DNA of 32,572 nt from Acidobacteriota bacterium (lineage in GTDB: Bacteria > Acidobacteriota > Vicinamibacteria > Vicinamibacterales > UBA8438). The position numbers were made by a program, and so were the translations under genes. Each line of letters begins with the position of its first letter. Position 1 is the stretch's first letter. The stretch is taken from positions 25,500 through 58,071 of the forward strand of contig PBRZ01000030.1 of the NCBI GenBank assembly GCA_002726085.1. Reading direction: 5' to 3'. This document shows positions 24,556-32,376 of this stretch, piece by piece. A model generated the notes under the pieces. It was not told the origin of the DNA, did not search any database, and saw only the letters and a program-made list of their open reading frames with translations.

Positions 24556-25422
24556 ATGGCCACGATGACTGCGACCAAGCTGGACGGAGAGCTCCTCGCG
24601 AGCGACGTGAAGACTGACCTGCGCGCGCGGATTGCGACGCTCAAGGCACGTGGTGTAACGCCGGGGCTGGGCACCATTCTCGTCGGTGAGGACGGGCCCT
24701 CGGCGAAGTACGTGGCGATGAAGCATCGCGACGCGGAGGAGCTCGGCCTCTTCTCGCGAGAGGCAGCGTTGGGAGCAGACACGACCCAAGCCGCGATCGA
24801 CACCGTGGTCGACGAGTTCAACGCAGACCCGAAGGTCCACGCTTATATCATCCAATACCCGTTTCCCAAGGGCCTGGACTACGAGGCCGCCCTGATACGC
24901 GTGAAGCCCGAGAAAGACGCTGACGGGTTGCACCCGGTGAACCTGGGGCGCCTCGTGCAGGGTGTCGAGGCCCCACTCGCGTGCACGCCCGCTGGCATTC
25001 AGATGATGCTCGAGCGCTACGACGTCCCGATTGTCGGACGTCACGTGGTCATCGTCGGGCGCGGTCTCACCATCGGTCGGCCGCTCGCAAACCTGCTGTC
25101 GCTGAAGAGGAACAACGCCAACGCAGCCGTGACGGTGGTGCACACGGGCGTAGGAGACATCGCACCCTACACGCGCCAGGCCGACATCCTGGTCGCCGCC
25201 GCTGGCTCGCCTCGCATGATCAAGGCCGACATGGTCAAACCTGGCGCGGCAGTAATAGCCGCGGGTGTGAGCTTCGAAGGCAGGAAGGCGATCTCCGACG
25301 TCGATGACGAGGTCGCGGAGGTAGCCGGGTGGCTGTCACCACGGATTGGCGGCGTAGGGCCGATGACACGCGCTTTCCTGTTGGCCAACACCGTCGCTGC
25401 CGCGGAGAAGGCCGTCGGCTAG
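24556..25422 (+). CDS. folD: Bifunctional methylenetetrahydrofolate dehydrogenase / cyclohydrolase
   Basis: 288 residues from ATG 24556 (an alternative ATG at 24565 gives 285). FolD interconverts 5,10-methylene- and 10-formyl-tetrahydrofolate. Visible active-site elements: SAKYVAMKHRDAEELG with Lys56 (E. coli Lys54), KDADGLHP with Asp123 and LACTPAGIQMML for folate. The nucleotide site reads GRGLTIGRPLANLL, where the usual first Ser of GRSxxVG is Gly. The last block is RIGGVGPMTRAFLLANT, lacking the common Pro-Gly-Gly opening. The overall sequence resembles the actinobacterial-type branch. No strong ribosome site is seen. It is followed 90 bases later by ilvE in the same direction; the pair could form a transcript. 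Confidence 0.93.
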   Translation: MATMTATKLDGELLASDVKTDLRARIATLKARGVTPGLGTILVGEDGPSAKYVAMKHRDAEELGLFSREAALGADTTQAAIDTVVDEFNADPKVHAYIIQYPFPKGLDYEAALIRVKPEKDADGLHPVNLGRLVQGVEAPLACTPAGIQMMLERYDVPIVGRHVVIVGRGLTIGRPLANLLSLKRNNANAAVTVVHTGVGDIAPYTRQADILVAAAGSPRMIKADMVKPGAAVIAAGVSFEGRKAISDVDDEVAEVAGWLSPRIGGVGPMTRAFLLANTVAAAEKAVG

Positions 25423-25512
25423 AAATGGCGGTGCGGGTCAAGACACGGTCCGCGATACACGCGGATGGGTAACGGGGTGCGGTACCGCTGATGCCACAAG
25501 GAAAGTCCGACG

Positions 25513-26589
25513 ATGCTCGAGATCCGAAATCTGACAACCGAGCCTGAAGCGACCGAGGGCGTCGACCCCCGTACGATCGAGTTCGGCCGCGACAACAGCC
25601 CCAACTTCTTTGTCATGGACTACAGCGACGGCCAGTGGAGAAATGCCCGGATCGAGCCGGTCCAGCCCTTTGTCCTGCATCCCGCCGCGAACGTCCTTCA
25701 CTATGCGCAGACAATATTTGAAGGGCTGAAAGCGTATCGACAGCCGTCGGGTTCGATCGCTTTGTTTCGTCCAAATCTGAACGCCGCGAGGTTTCATCGG
25801 TCGGCTCGGCGCATGAGTATTCCGGCGGTGGAAGAAGGGGCCTTCCTGGACGCCGTGAGCGCCCTCGTCACGAACGAACGGAACCTCGTGCCTCCAGAGC
25901 CGGGCTGCCTCTATGTTCGACCGAGTATCATCGGCGTCGAGCCGTCAGTTGGCTTGAAGAGCTCGAACGCCTTCACATTCTTCATTCTGACGTACCCGTC
26001 AGGCCCGTACTTTGGCCACGCAGGCGAGGGTGCCGGGTCGATTGACGTCCTCGTGAGCACGTCCGTGACGAGGGCGTGTCAGGGCGGAATGGGCAACGTC
26101 AAGGCCGGCGCGAACTACGCGGGCACGCTCGCGATTCTCGAGCGGGCCAAAGAACTGGGCTGCGCGCAGGTGCTGTTTCTCGATGCTGTCGGGCACCGTG
26201 GGGTGGAGGAGATGGGTGGGATGAATCTCATCTTTCTGCAGAACGGCGCTCTTCGGACGCCACCCTTGAGCGAGACCATTCTCGATGGGGTAACCCGCGA
26301 TTCCGTGCTCGCGATCGCGGAGGACTTCGGGCTCGGAGTTGAAGAGGAGTTCATCTCCATCGACGAGCTCGTGGCGGGACTGCGGGATGGAAGTGTCACA
26401 GAGGCTATCGCATGCGGGACTGCAGCCGTCACCACTGGCATCAAGACATTTCGTTTCGAGGACGGCTCGGTCGTTCCCGTCGGAACTGTGTGCCCTGGGC
26501 CCGTCACCAGCCAGCTCTATGAGCGCCTCGTCGGGATTCAGTACGGCCTTCTTCCCGACCCTCACGGTTGGGTTCATCCAGTCGTCTGA
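25513..26589 (+). CDS. ilvE: Branched-chain amino acid aminotransferase
   Basis: 358 residues, the usual length of the long (BCAT-type) class IV aminotransferases. The PLP lysine is Lys197 in GNVKAGANYAGTL. Other family blocks are HYAQTIFEGLKAYR, FRPNLNAARFHRSARRM, LYVRPSIIG, EEMGGMNLIF, and the C-terminal EAIACGTAAVTTGI that cups the phosphate. The enzyme makes or degrades Leu, Ile and Val with 2-oxoglutarate in the cytosol. AAGGAAAG (about 25498-25505) precedes the ATG. Base composition is slightly less GC-rich than in the permease genes. Confidence 0.94.
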   Translation: MLEIRNLTTEPEATEGVDPRTIEFGRDNSPNFFVMDYSDGQWRNARIEPVQPFVLHPAANVLHYAQTIFEGLKAYRQPSGSIALFRPNLNAARFHRSARRMSIPAVEEGAFLDAVSALVTNERNLVPPEPGCLYVRPSIIGVEPSVGLKSSNAFTFFILTYPSGPYFGHAGEGAGSIDVLVSTSVTRACQGGMGNVKAGANYAGTLAILERAKELGCAQVLFLDAVGHRGVEEMGGMNLIFLQNGALRTPPLSETILDGVTRDSVLAIAEDFGLGVEEEFISIDELVAGLRDGSVTEAIACGTAAVTTGIKTFRFEDGSVVPVGTVCPGPVTSQLYERLVGIQYGLLPDPHGWVHPVV

Positions 26590-26647
26590 GTAGCCTGCTG
26601 TTTCGTGTCCACTTGTTCGACCCCATCGGCTACCTGGTTAATTTCTC

Positions 26648-26700
26648 TTGACGGTCGACAGAAGCACGTGATATTCTTGTAGACCTACAAGAGGAATATC
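26648..26700 (+). promoter_or_regulatory. padR3 promoter with palindromic operator
   Basis: TTGACG (26648-26653), a 17-base spacer and ATATTC (26671-26676) make a strong promoter just before padR3. A perfect palindrome CTTGTAG-AC-CTACAAG (26676-26691) overlaps the end of the -10 and the start site, nested within GATATTC ... GAATATC (26670-26676 / 26694-26700). Aagagg (about 26689-26694) serves as ribosome site. This is the layout of an autorepressed PadR promoter. Confidence 0.7.
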
Positions 26701-27045
26701 ATGGCGCACGACCAATCCGAGCTACTTCAGGGCACCCTCGAGCTCCTCATTCTGAAGACCCTCTCACTCGAACCACTGCACGGGTGGGGAATCAGCCTGC
26801 GGATCCGCCAGATGTCGCGGGACGTGTTCCAGGTCAACCAGGGCAGCATCTACCCGGCGCTCCAGCGGATGCAGTCCAAAAACTGGATCAGCTCGGAGTG
26901 GCGGACAACGGAAAACAATCGACGGGCGAGGTACTACGTGCCGACCCCGGCGGGAACACGCAAGCTGGTCCGGGAGCGCTCGCAGTGGGAGCGCTCCGTG
27001 GCGGCGGTGAACTGGGTCCTCGACTCGACCGGAGGCCCCGCATGA
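26701..27045 (+). CDS. PadR family transcriptional regulator (padR3), ADOP-associated
   Basis: 114 residues. Standard PadR winged helix: QGTLELLILKTLSLEPLHGWG, LRIRQMSR, the recognition helix NQGSIYPALQRMQSKNWI with the usual Pro-Ala turn, wing NNRRARYYVPTPAGTRKL, and a C-terminal dimerisation helix (WERSVAAVNWVLDS). It has the best-defined promoter and operator of the three padR genes here. Its stop overlaps the ATG of a permease gene at 27042 (ATGA), but that permease is only a stub, so the regulator has lost its evident partner. It could still control itself or permeases elsewhere. Confidence 0.92.
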   Translation: MAHDQSELLQGTLELLILKTLSLEPLHGWGISLRIRQMSRDVFQVNQGSIYPALQRMQSKNWISSEWRTTENNRRARYYVPTPAGTRKLVRERSQWERSVAAVNWVLDSTGGPA

Positions 27046-27368
27046 AGTGGATTGCCGCGGGGCGGGAGCGGCTCCGGGCGCTGTTGGTCGGCGCCAAGGC
27101 GGACGCGGAAATGGACGCAGAGCTGCGCTTCCATCTGGAGCAGGAGGCAAAGCTCCTGCGCGAGGCGGGGCTCGGCCAGCGGGAAGCACGGCGGCAGGCC
27201 CAGCTCCGGTTTGGCGGGGTCGAGCGAGTGAAGGAAGAGGTGCGGGAGGCCCGCGGCATCCGGGTCCTCGATGATCTGGTGAAAGACGTGCGCTACGGCG
27301 CGTGTCCGTGTCCCTCAGCGGTCGGCGGACGACCCTCGGACGGCCGGTCGATGGGCGCACGCTACTGA
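27042..27368 (+). pseudogene. N-terminal stub of an ADOP permease
   Basis: 108 codons. The first ~87 residues are a normal permease prefix domain: MKWIAAGRERLRALLVG, DAEMDAELRFHLEQEAKLLREAG, REARRQAQLRFGGVERVKEEVREARG and DDLVKDVRYGA. In intact ADOPs the last block leads straight into TM1. Here, from about 27301, the sequence changes to CPCPSAVGGRPSDGRSMGARY and stops. The rest of the permease (about 700 residues) is absent, and the minus-strand SnoaL-like gene ends at 27362. A deletion or replacement with a junction near 27300 is the simplest explanation. The ATG overlaps the padR3 stop. Confidence 0.8.
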
Positions 27369-27889
27369 CCCGTGAATCGGTCGGTAAACAGCACGCGTTC
27401 GGCAATCTTCCAGCCCTGGTCGGTTTTCCTCCAGGTGTTTCTGTAAATGCCCGAACCGCTGATGAAGGGAACCCTGTCATCTGCGGTTTGGTGGGTGATC
27501 AATGCCATGTTCTCCGTAACGGCGACATCGGTCGACAGTTCCAGGAACACGAGTGCCGACATGTGATGCCGGGTCTGTCGATCGGCGAGCCGACCTTCAT
27601 GGGACCCCTTCGCGTAGTCAAAGATGGCTTGACGACCGACCACTCGCGAACCGCTGACCAATGCCCCGCCAAGCCGGCGCTCCATGACGCCGTCCTCGGT
27701 AAAGAGATCGGCGAAGCCCTCAGAGTCTTTGGAGTCCCACCGATAGGAGTACTGCGCAAGCTGTTCGGCGATGGCGAGCCTATCTTCTATTGATCCGATC
27801 TCTTCGGCCGACGCGTCACTCCATGATAGAGAGCAAACTACCAAGAGCGTCATCATGCCGCATGCGTGTGCTCTGTTGATGAATGACAT
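27362..27889 (-). CDS. Secreted SnoaL-like (NTF2 fold) protein
   Basis: 175 residues. The start at 27889 is chosen because ggagaga precedes it and it gives a signal peptide (MSFINRAHACGMMTLLVVCSLSWSDASA); the frame is open to 27994 without homology. The mature part is a SnoaL-like domain: SIEDRLAIAEQLAQYSYRWDSKDSEGFADLFTEDG, then RQTRHHMSALVFLEL, a beta-sheet and WKIAERVLFTDRF. The D-x-F-A-D-L-F-x-E-D-G turn is typical of PF13577-type proteins, in which a His and Asp can be catalytic, though many members have no known activity. Codon use is less GC-rich than the surroundings, suggesting acquisition from elsewhere. It converges on the ADOP stub and diverges from the ABC-F gene. Confidence 0.82.
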   Translation of the reverse strand: MSFINRAHACGMMTLLVVCSLSWSDASAEEIGSIEDRLAIAEQLAQYSYRWDSKDSEGFADLFTEDGVMERRLGGALVSGSRVVGRQAIFDYAKGSHEGRLADRQTRHHMSALVFLELSTDVAVTENMALITHQTADDRVPFISGSGIYRNTWRKTDQGWKIAERVLFTDRFTGQ

Positions 27890-28011
27890 CGATCTCTCCG
27901 TGACAAAGGCAGCGCTGTCGCGTCTTGCAGTGTTCAGGCGCGCTACGCCCGATTCCTCCGACCGACGTTCTCCGGCCAAGTGTCTCACAGGCAATCGGGT
28001 CTATTCCTGAC

Positions 28012-29445
28012 ATGAGCCTGATTCGCCTCGGTGCGGTCTCCAAGCGGTTCGACGGCAGGCAGGTGCTGCGGAAGGTCTTCTTCCGCCTGGACGCAGGCGA
28101 CCGCGTCGGTCTGATCGGGAACAACGGCTCTGGGAAGACGACCGTCCTCAGAATGATCCTCGAACATGACGAACCCTCAGAGGGTCAGATCGAGGTGGAT
28201 GAAGGGCTGCGGTTGGGCTACTTCTCCCAGTTTTCCGAGCTCAGCGGCGATCGGTCCATCGAGGATGTCCTCCACGATCTATTCACGCTCATCAAGACGA
28301 CAGAAGCAAGGCTCCGACAGACCGAGAACCTGTTGTCGCAGGAACCGGAAGGGGACGAGCTGAACCAGTTGCTCAAGCAATACGACTCGCTGATGGCCGA
28401 GGTAGACGCGCAGGGCGGCTGGACCTATCAGCATCGTATCGACACGGTGTTGAGCAAACTGGGTTTCAGCGATACCCATCGGACGCTCCCGATCGACCAG
28501 CTTTCGGGTGGCTGGCGCAACCGCGCTGCCCTCGCGAAGATTCTGCTCGAAGCACCCGACGTGTTGTTGCTGGACGAGCCGACCAACTTCCTCGATCTCG
28601 ACGGCCTGTCCTGGCTCGAGGGATGGCTGCACCGGTTCAGAGGCGCCGTGATTCTCGTCTCGCACGATCGCGACTTTCTCGACAGGGTGGTCACTCGCGT
28701 GGTGGAGATCGAGAACTACCGTCTTCAGGACTACCAGGGCGGCTTCGTCGACTACATCCAGAAGAAACGGGTTCGGACCAAGCAGCTCGAGCGGCAGTTC
28801 CGGTTCGAAGAAGAGCTGCTTGCCTTCGAAGCGGAGGCCATTCAAGATCGTCGGGATGCGGCGACCGACCCCAGCGCCTCGCTCAACCGGCGCCTGGCAA
28901 ATATCAAGAAGGAGATGGCGCCCCGCGAGGTCGACACGATCGTGACGGCGATCTATCGCGGCCTGCGGCCTCCTGACGATCTGTGCAAAGTGGATCAGAT
29001 CTCGAAGAACTATGGCGCCGGCGCGTTGTTCAAGGGTCTCGCATTCGAGCTCCACCGGGAGTGGTGGGCGCGCCGCGCACACCGAGCCGCTCGAATAGCT
29101 CGAGGACGCGGTCGCGGCGGCCAACCTCCTCGCCGACCCGCTGCGGGCCGGGACCCTGGCCGATGCGCACCTTGCGGCCGTGCAGCGCCGACGGGAGCTC
29201 CCGGCTCGGTTCATCCAGGGCTTTCAGGGTATCGTGCAGCGCCTGCTTGTTGCCCGCGCGCTGGATGGCCAACCATTCCGGCTACCGCTGCCGGCCAGGA
29301 TCATCTCGTCGCTCCCGCTGCTCCGGAACGTCCCCGCGCGGCTGGTCGGCTGGGGGCTGCGACCCGAACGCGTGCGGCCGTCCACCCTCGCATCATAGGC
29401 CAGGCCAGAGCGGTGTGGACGAGCATCCTTACGTCCCGGCGGTGA
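28012..29445 (+). pseudogene. ABC-F ATPase truncated in the second ATPase domain and fused to foreign DNA
   Basis: The first nucleotide-binding domain is complete: Walker A GNNGSGKT (36-43), signature LSGGW (164-168), Walker B LLLDEP (185-190) and His218 of LVSHDRDFL. It is followed by the long charged linker that in ABC-F proteins reaches toward the ribosome (YIQKKRVRTKQLERQFRFEEELL). The second domain begins (KVDQISKNYGAGALFKGLAFELHRE, to about 29062) and then breaks off before its Walker A. The frame remains open to 29445, but those ~127 residues are Arg/Ala/Pro-rich shadow of a monooxygenase fragment in another frame. ABC-F proteins need two ATPase domains, so the product is unlikely to work as a normal translation factor. 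Confidence 0.85.
29099..29398 (+). pseudogene. C-terminal fragment of an FAD-dependent monooxygenase
   Basis: In a frame shifted from the ABC-F gene, after a TAG at 29096, the DNA reads LEDAVAAANLLADPLRAGTL, ADAHLAAVQRRRELP, RFIQGFQGIVQRLLVARAL, then LPARLVGWGLRPERVRP and a stop. 'DAVAAANLLA.PL..G' followed by 'VQRRRE.P...IQ' and 'RL.G.G.RPE.VR' is the usual end of PHBH/UbiH-like FAD monooxygenases. The preceding GGxGxN FAD loop and all upstream parts are missing. About 99 residues remain without a start codon. Confidence 0.7.
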
Positions 29446-29461
29446 ACTTGACTGCGCCATC

Positions 29462-29754
29462 CTGGGACAGGTGTGCTTCCTGGCGATCGGGGGATCACCA
29501 GCTGAGCCACCGGGCTGACAGTGCAGGGGGTGGGCGCCACCAGCGGGCTGCAGTTCGAGCGGATCTTCTTCAACGTGTGGACCAACCTGTTGCCGAGCTT
29601 CGCGACCTTCAGCGTCGCGGCTGACTGCCTGATCCAGTCGGCCGTCGAGCTCTACGGTCCGACGCACCCAGCCACCGCCGCGATCGCGCAGGCGATCGCG
29701 GCGGTGGGAATTCCCAACACGGCAACCTGTCACGACACCGAGGCGTGCCGATGA
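29462..29754 (+). pseudogene. C-terminal fragment of an M4 (thermolysin-type) metallopeptidase
   Basis: LGQVCFLAIGGSP (29462 onward) and, in the next frame, GLTVQGVGATSGLQFERIFFNVWTNLLPSFATF, SVAADCLIQSAVELYG and AIAQAIAAVGI line up with the end of M4 peptidases (FYLAxxGGT...SGLxVxGVGxxxxxxIExIFYRA...LLPxxATF...A). The frame changes within about 29505-29520. No zinc-binding HExxH part is present, so this is a residue of a deleted secreted protease gene. Confidence 0.6.
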
Positions 29755-29830
29755 TGAAGACGAGGTGCACCCTGAAGTCGGCCGTCGGCACGGTGACGAA
29801 ATCGACGGACACCGGGTCGACCGGAACCGG
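29750..29830 (-). pseudogene. Sliver of a DDE integrase/transposase
   Basis: The minus strand encodes VDPVSVDFVTVPTADFRVHLVFIIG. This resembles the start of the catalytic core in a common family of integrase-core transposases, where 'LVSVDFFTVPTATFRVLFVFVVLAH' carries the first catalytic Asp. Only about 25 residues are recognisable, and the rest is lost on both sides. It abuts the M4 fragment. Confidence 0.45.
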
Positions 29831-29986
29831 CGGCGCTACCGCGCACGATTGGACACTCCTCCAACGCCGATCGAGTTTCTGGTAGGGACAGGCCTCAATG
29901 CCCTCGGGAGCGGTCTGATCATGTAGGCCCCACGGCCCCCGCGCCCGATTCTTGACACCCCCCACACCTTTCACTACGCTCCGAAC
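29831..29986. other. Non-coding remainder upstream of the haem-c/propeller gene
   Basis: No intact gene is seen between the integrase sliver and the next promoter. A plus-strand frame ending in EFLVGTGLNALGSGLIM and a stop (to about 29925) reads smoothly but cannot be assigned. Confidence 0.4.
29952..29980 (+). promoter_or_regulatory. Possible promoter of the haem-c/propeller gene
   Basis: A perfect TTGACA (29952-29957) is followed after 17 bases by TACGCT (29975-29980), which matches the -10 consensus only in part. It lies 30 bases before the chosen start at 30011. Confidence 0.4.
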
Positions 29987-30010
29987 ATGGTCGCGCACGA
30001 AGGAGAAGAC

Positions 30011-32194
30011 ATGCACATGCGAAAAGGCAACGGCGGGCGGTCTGGTCTGTTCTCTCCGGCGGTGCTCCTCGCCGCTGTCTTCGTCTGGCTGGGCAGCGCC
30101 TCGCCGCGCGCGGCGAGCGGCGACATCAGCGGGGTGGTCAACGGACCGGACGGACCGGAGGCCGGGGTCTGGGTGATCGCCGAGACCGATGAGCTGGAGA
30201 CCCTGCTGATCAAGATCGTGGTGACCGACGACGACGGCCGGTTCCTGATCCCCGAGCTGCCCGATGCCACTTTTGACGTCTGGGTGCGCGGGTACGGCTT
30301 GAAGGACTCGACACCGGTCGAGAGCGCTCCGGGTGCGGAGCTGAGCCTGAGCGCGGCCGCCGCGACCCCGGCCGAGGCGGCCGAGATCTACCCGGCAAGC
30401 TACTGGTCTTCGCTGCTGGAGGCACCGCCGCCGAGCGCGTTTCCCGGGACCGGTCCGAGCGGCAACGGTATCGGGCGGGGGATGACGAGCCAGGAGGCCT
30501 GGGTCGACCAGATGAAGCAGGGCTGCCAGCTCTGCCACCAGATCGGGTCCAAGATCACGCGTGAGATCACCCACATCCGCGACCGCTTCGATTCAACCGT
30601 GGACGCCTGGGACCACCGGGTGATGTTCGGCCAGGTCGGGGGCTGGATGAACAGAATTCTCGCCGGCATGGGCCGCCAGCGCGCGATCGCGATGTATGCC
30701 GACTGGACCGATCGGATCGCCGGCGGCGAGCTCCCGCCGCCGCCGCCGCGACCGCAGGGAGTAGAGCGCAACCTGGTCATCACGATGTGGGACTGGGGGC
30801 ATGGCTATTCGTTCGTGCACGACGAGGTGGTGAGCGACAAGCGGGACCCCCGGGTGAACGCCAATGGCCCGCTGTACGGCGTGTCGATGTCCGACGATCA
30901 CCTCGTGATCGGCGACCCGGTGAGTCATCGCTCGACCTCGCTCCAGGTGCCGGTGCGCGACCCGGCGACCACCACCTGGGAGCCGTTCGTGCAAGACAAC
31001 TTCGAGCCCTCGCCGTTCTGGGGTGAGCAGCCGATCATGAACGCGCCGGCCAACCTCCACAACCCGATGATGGACGGCAAGGGAAGGGTCTGGATGACCT
31101 CGCGGGTCCGACCGATACCGAACGATGCCTGGTGTCAGGAAGGCTCGGGCCATCCCTCTGCCAGCTACTTTCCGCTCGCCCGGAGCAGTCGGCAAGCGTC
31201 CTACTTCGACCCGGCGACACAGAAGTTCGTGCTGGTCGACACCTGCTACGAGACCCATCACCTCCAGTTCGCCGAGGACGCGGACGACACGCTCTGGTTC
31301 AGCGGCGACACGCAGGTGATCGGTTGGCTGAGCACCGGGATGCTCGACCGGACCGGCGACGAGCGAGTGTCCCAGGGCTGGTGCCCGACAGTCCTCGACA
31401 CCAACGGCGACGGTCGGATCACCAGGCCGTGGAATGAGCCGGGGGCCGGAGCGGAGGGCGACTCGAGTCGCGACACCCGCATCAACGGGTTCGCGTACGG
31501 CATCATTCCGCACCCGGTGGACGGCTCAATCTGGGTGGCGCGGACAGGCGCAGTGCCCGGCCGTCTGGTGCGACTCGAGCTGGGCGACAACCCGCCCGAG
31601 ACCTGCAAGGCGGAGGTCTACGAACCCCCGTATGGCACCGACAGCGTGCCACGCGAGCAGTGGGGGTACGCGCCGCGCGGGATCGACGTGACCCGCGACG
31701 GCATCATCTGGACCGCGCTGTCGGGCAGTGGGCACCTGGCCAGCTTCGACCGGAGCAAGTGCGCGGTGACAAGCGGACCCACCGCCACCGGCCAGCAGTG
31801 TCCGGAGGGCTGGACGCTCTACCCGACCCCGGGCCCGCAGATGAAGGGGGTCGACTTCGCCGGCAGCGCCGACTTCCACTACTACAACTGGGTGGACCAG
31901 TTCGACACGCTGGGACTGGGCCGGGACGTGCCGATCGCCAACGGGACCAGCTCGGACTCGCTGCTGGCGCTGCTGCCGGCAACCGGCGAGTGGGTGATCA
32001 TGCGCGTGCCGTATCCGCTCGGGTTCTACACACGCGGGCTCGACGGCCGGGTCGACGACCCGACCACCGGCTGGAAGGGGCGCGGGACCTACGCCGACTT
32101 CGGGACGATCGCGAACTGGCACCTCGAGGGCGGCAAGAACACCAACAGCAAAATCGTGAAGTTCCAGATGAGGCCGCATCCGCTCGCCAACTGA
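30011..32194 (+). CDS. Secreted protein: carboxypeptidase-regulatory-like domain, haem c site and propeller-like C-terminus
   Basis: 727 residues. The start at 30011 has AGGAG 5 bases upstream; an in-frame ATG at 29987 lacks one. After a signal peptide (SPAVLLAAVFVWLGSASPRAASG) comes a carboxypeptidase-regulatory-like beta sandwich (GDISGVVNGPDGPEAGVWVIAE ... DDDGRFLIPELPDATFDVWVRG). CxxCH at 172-176 (CQLCH) predicts one covalent haem c. The remaining ~470 residues contain strand repeats such as DGKGRVWMTSRV, ADDTLWFSGD, VDGSIWVARTG and RDGIIWTALSG. These match the streptogramin-lyase (Vgb)-type propeller, each blade ending in D-G-x-[IV]-W. Paired Cys suggest disulfides. Related proteins are common in acidobacterial genomes but uncharacterised. 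A periplasmic redox or binding role is inferred. Confidence 0.8.
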   Translation: MHMRKGNGGRSGLFSPAVLLAAVFVWLGSASPRAASGDISGVVNGPDGPEAGVWVIAETDELETLLIKIVVTDDDGRFLIPELPDATFDVWVRGYGLKDSTPVESAPGAELSLSAAAATPAEAAEIYPASYWSSLLEAPPPSAFPGTGPSGNGIGRGMTSQEAWVDQMKQGCQLCHQIGSKITREITHIRDRFDSTVDAWDHRVMFGQVGGWMNRILAGMGRQRAIAMYADWTDRIAGGELPPPPPRPQGVERNLVITMWDWGHGYSFVHDEVVSDKRDPRVNANGPLYGVSMSDDHLVIGDPVSHRSTSLQVPVRDPATTTWEPFVQDNFEPSPFWGEQPIMNAPANLHNPMMDGKGRVWMTSRVRPIPNDAWCQEGSGHPSASYFPLARSSRQASYFDPATQKFVLVDTCYETHHLQFAEDADDTLWFSGDTQVIGWLSTGMLDRTGDERVSQGWCPTVLDTNGDGRITRPWNEPGAGAEGDSSRDTRINGFAYGIIPHPVDGSIWVARTGAVPGRLVRLELGDNPPETCKAEVYEPPYGTDSVPREQWGYAPRGIDVTRDGIIWTALSGSGHLASFDRSKCAVTSGPTATGQQCPEGWTLYPTPGPQMKGVDFAGSADFHYYNWVDQFDTLGLGRDVPIANGTSSDSLLALLPATGEWVIMRVPYPLGFYTRGLDGRVDDPTTGWKGRGTYADFGTIANWHLEGGKNTNSKIVKFQMRPHPLAN

Positions 32195-32196
32195 CG

Positions 32197-32211
32197 GGCG
32201 GCGTCGCCGCC
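32197..32211 (+). terminator. Short GC hairpin after the haem-c/propeller gene
   Basis: GGCGGC-GTC-GCCGCC immediately follows the stop codon. It has no T run, so it is at best a weak or rho-assisted terminator. Confidence 0.3.
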
Positions 32212-32376
32212 GTATCGTGGGGCCGTCGCCGAGCGCGATCGGCCGAACCGGGTCCTCAGTCGTTCCTGAATGGCGGCAAGGGGATGGTCGGAGCGGTCGA
32301 GGGGTAGCCTATCTTGCGCCGGCTATGCGAGGGGCGCAGGATCTCTGCTCGACGAGCGGAAGGGATCAGTGAAGAC

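Noticed and set aside
29987-30010. ATG at 29987 as the start of the haem-c/propeller protein
   Set aside because: It has no ribosome site, while AGGAG is correctly placed before the ATG at 30011 and the signal peptide is complete from there.
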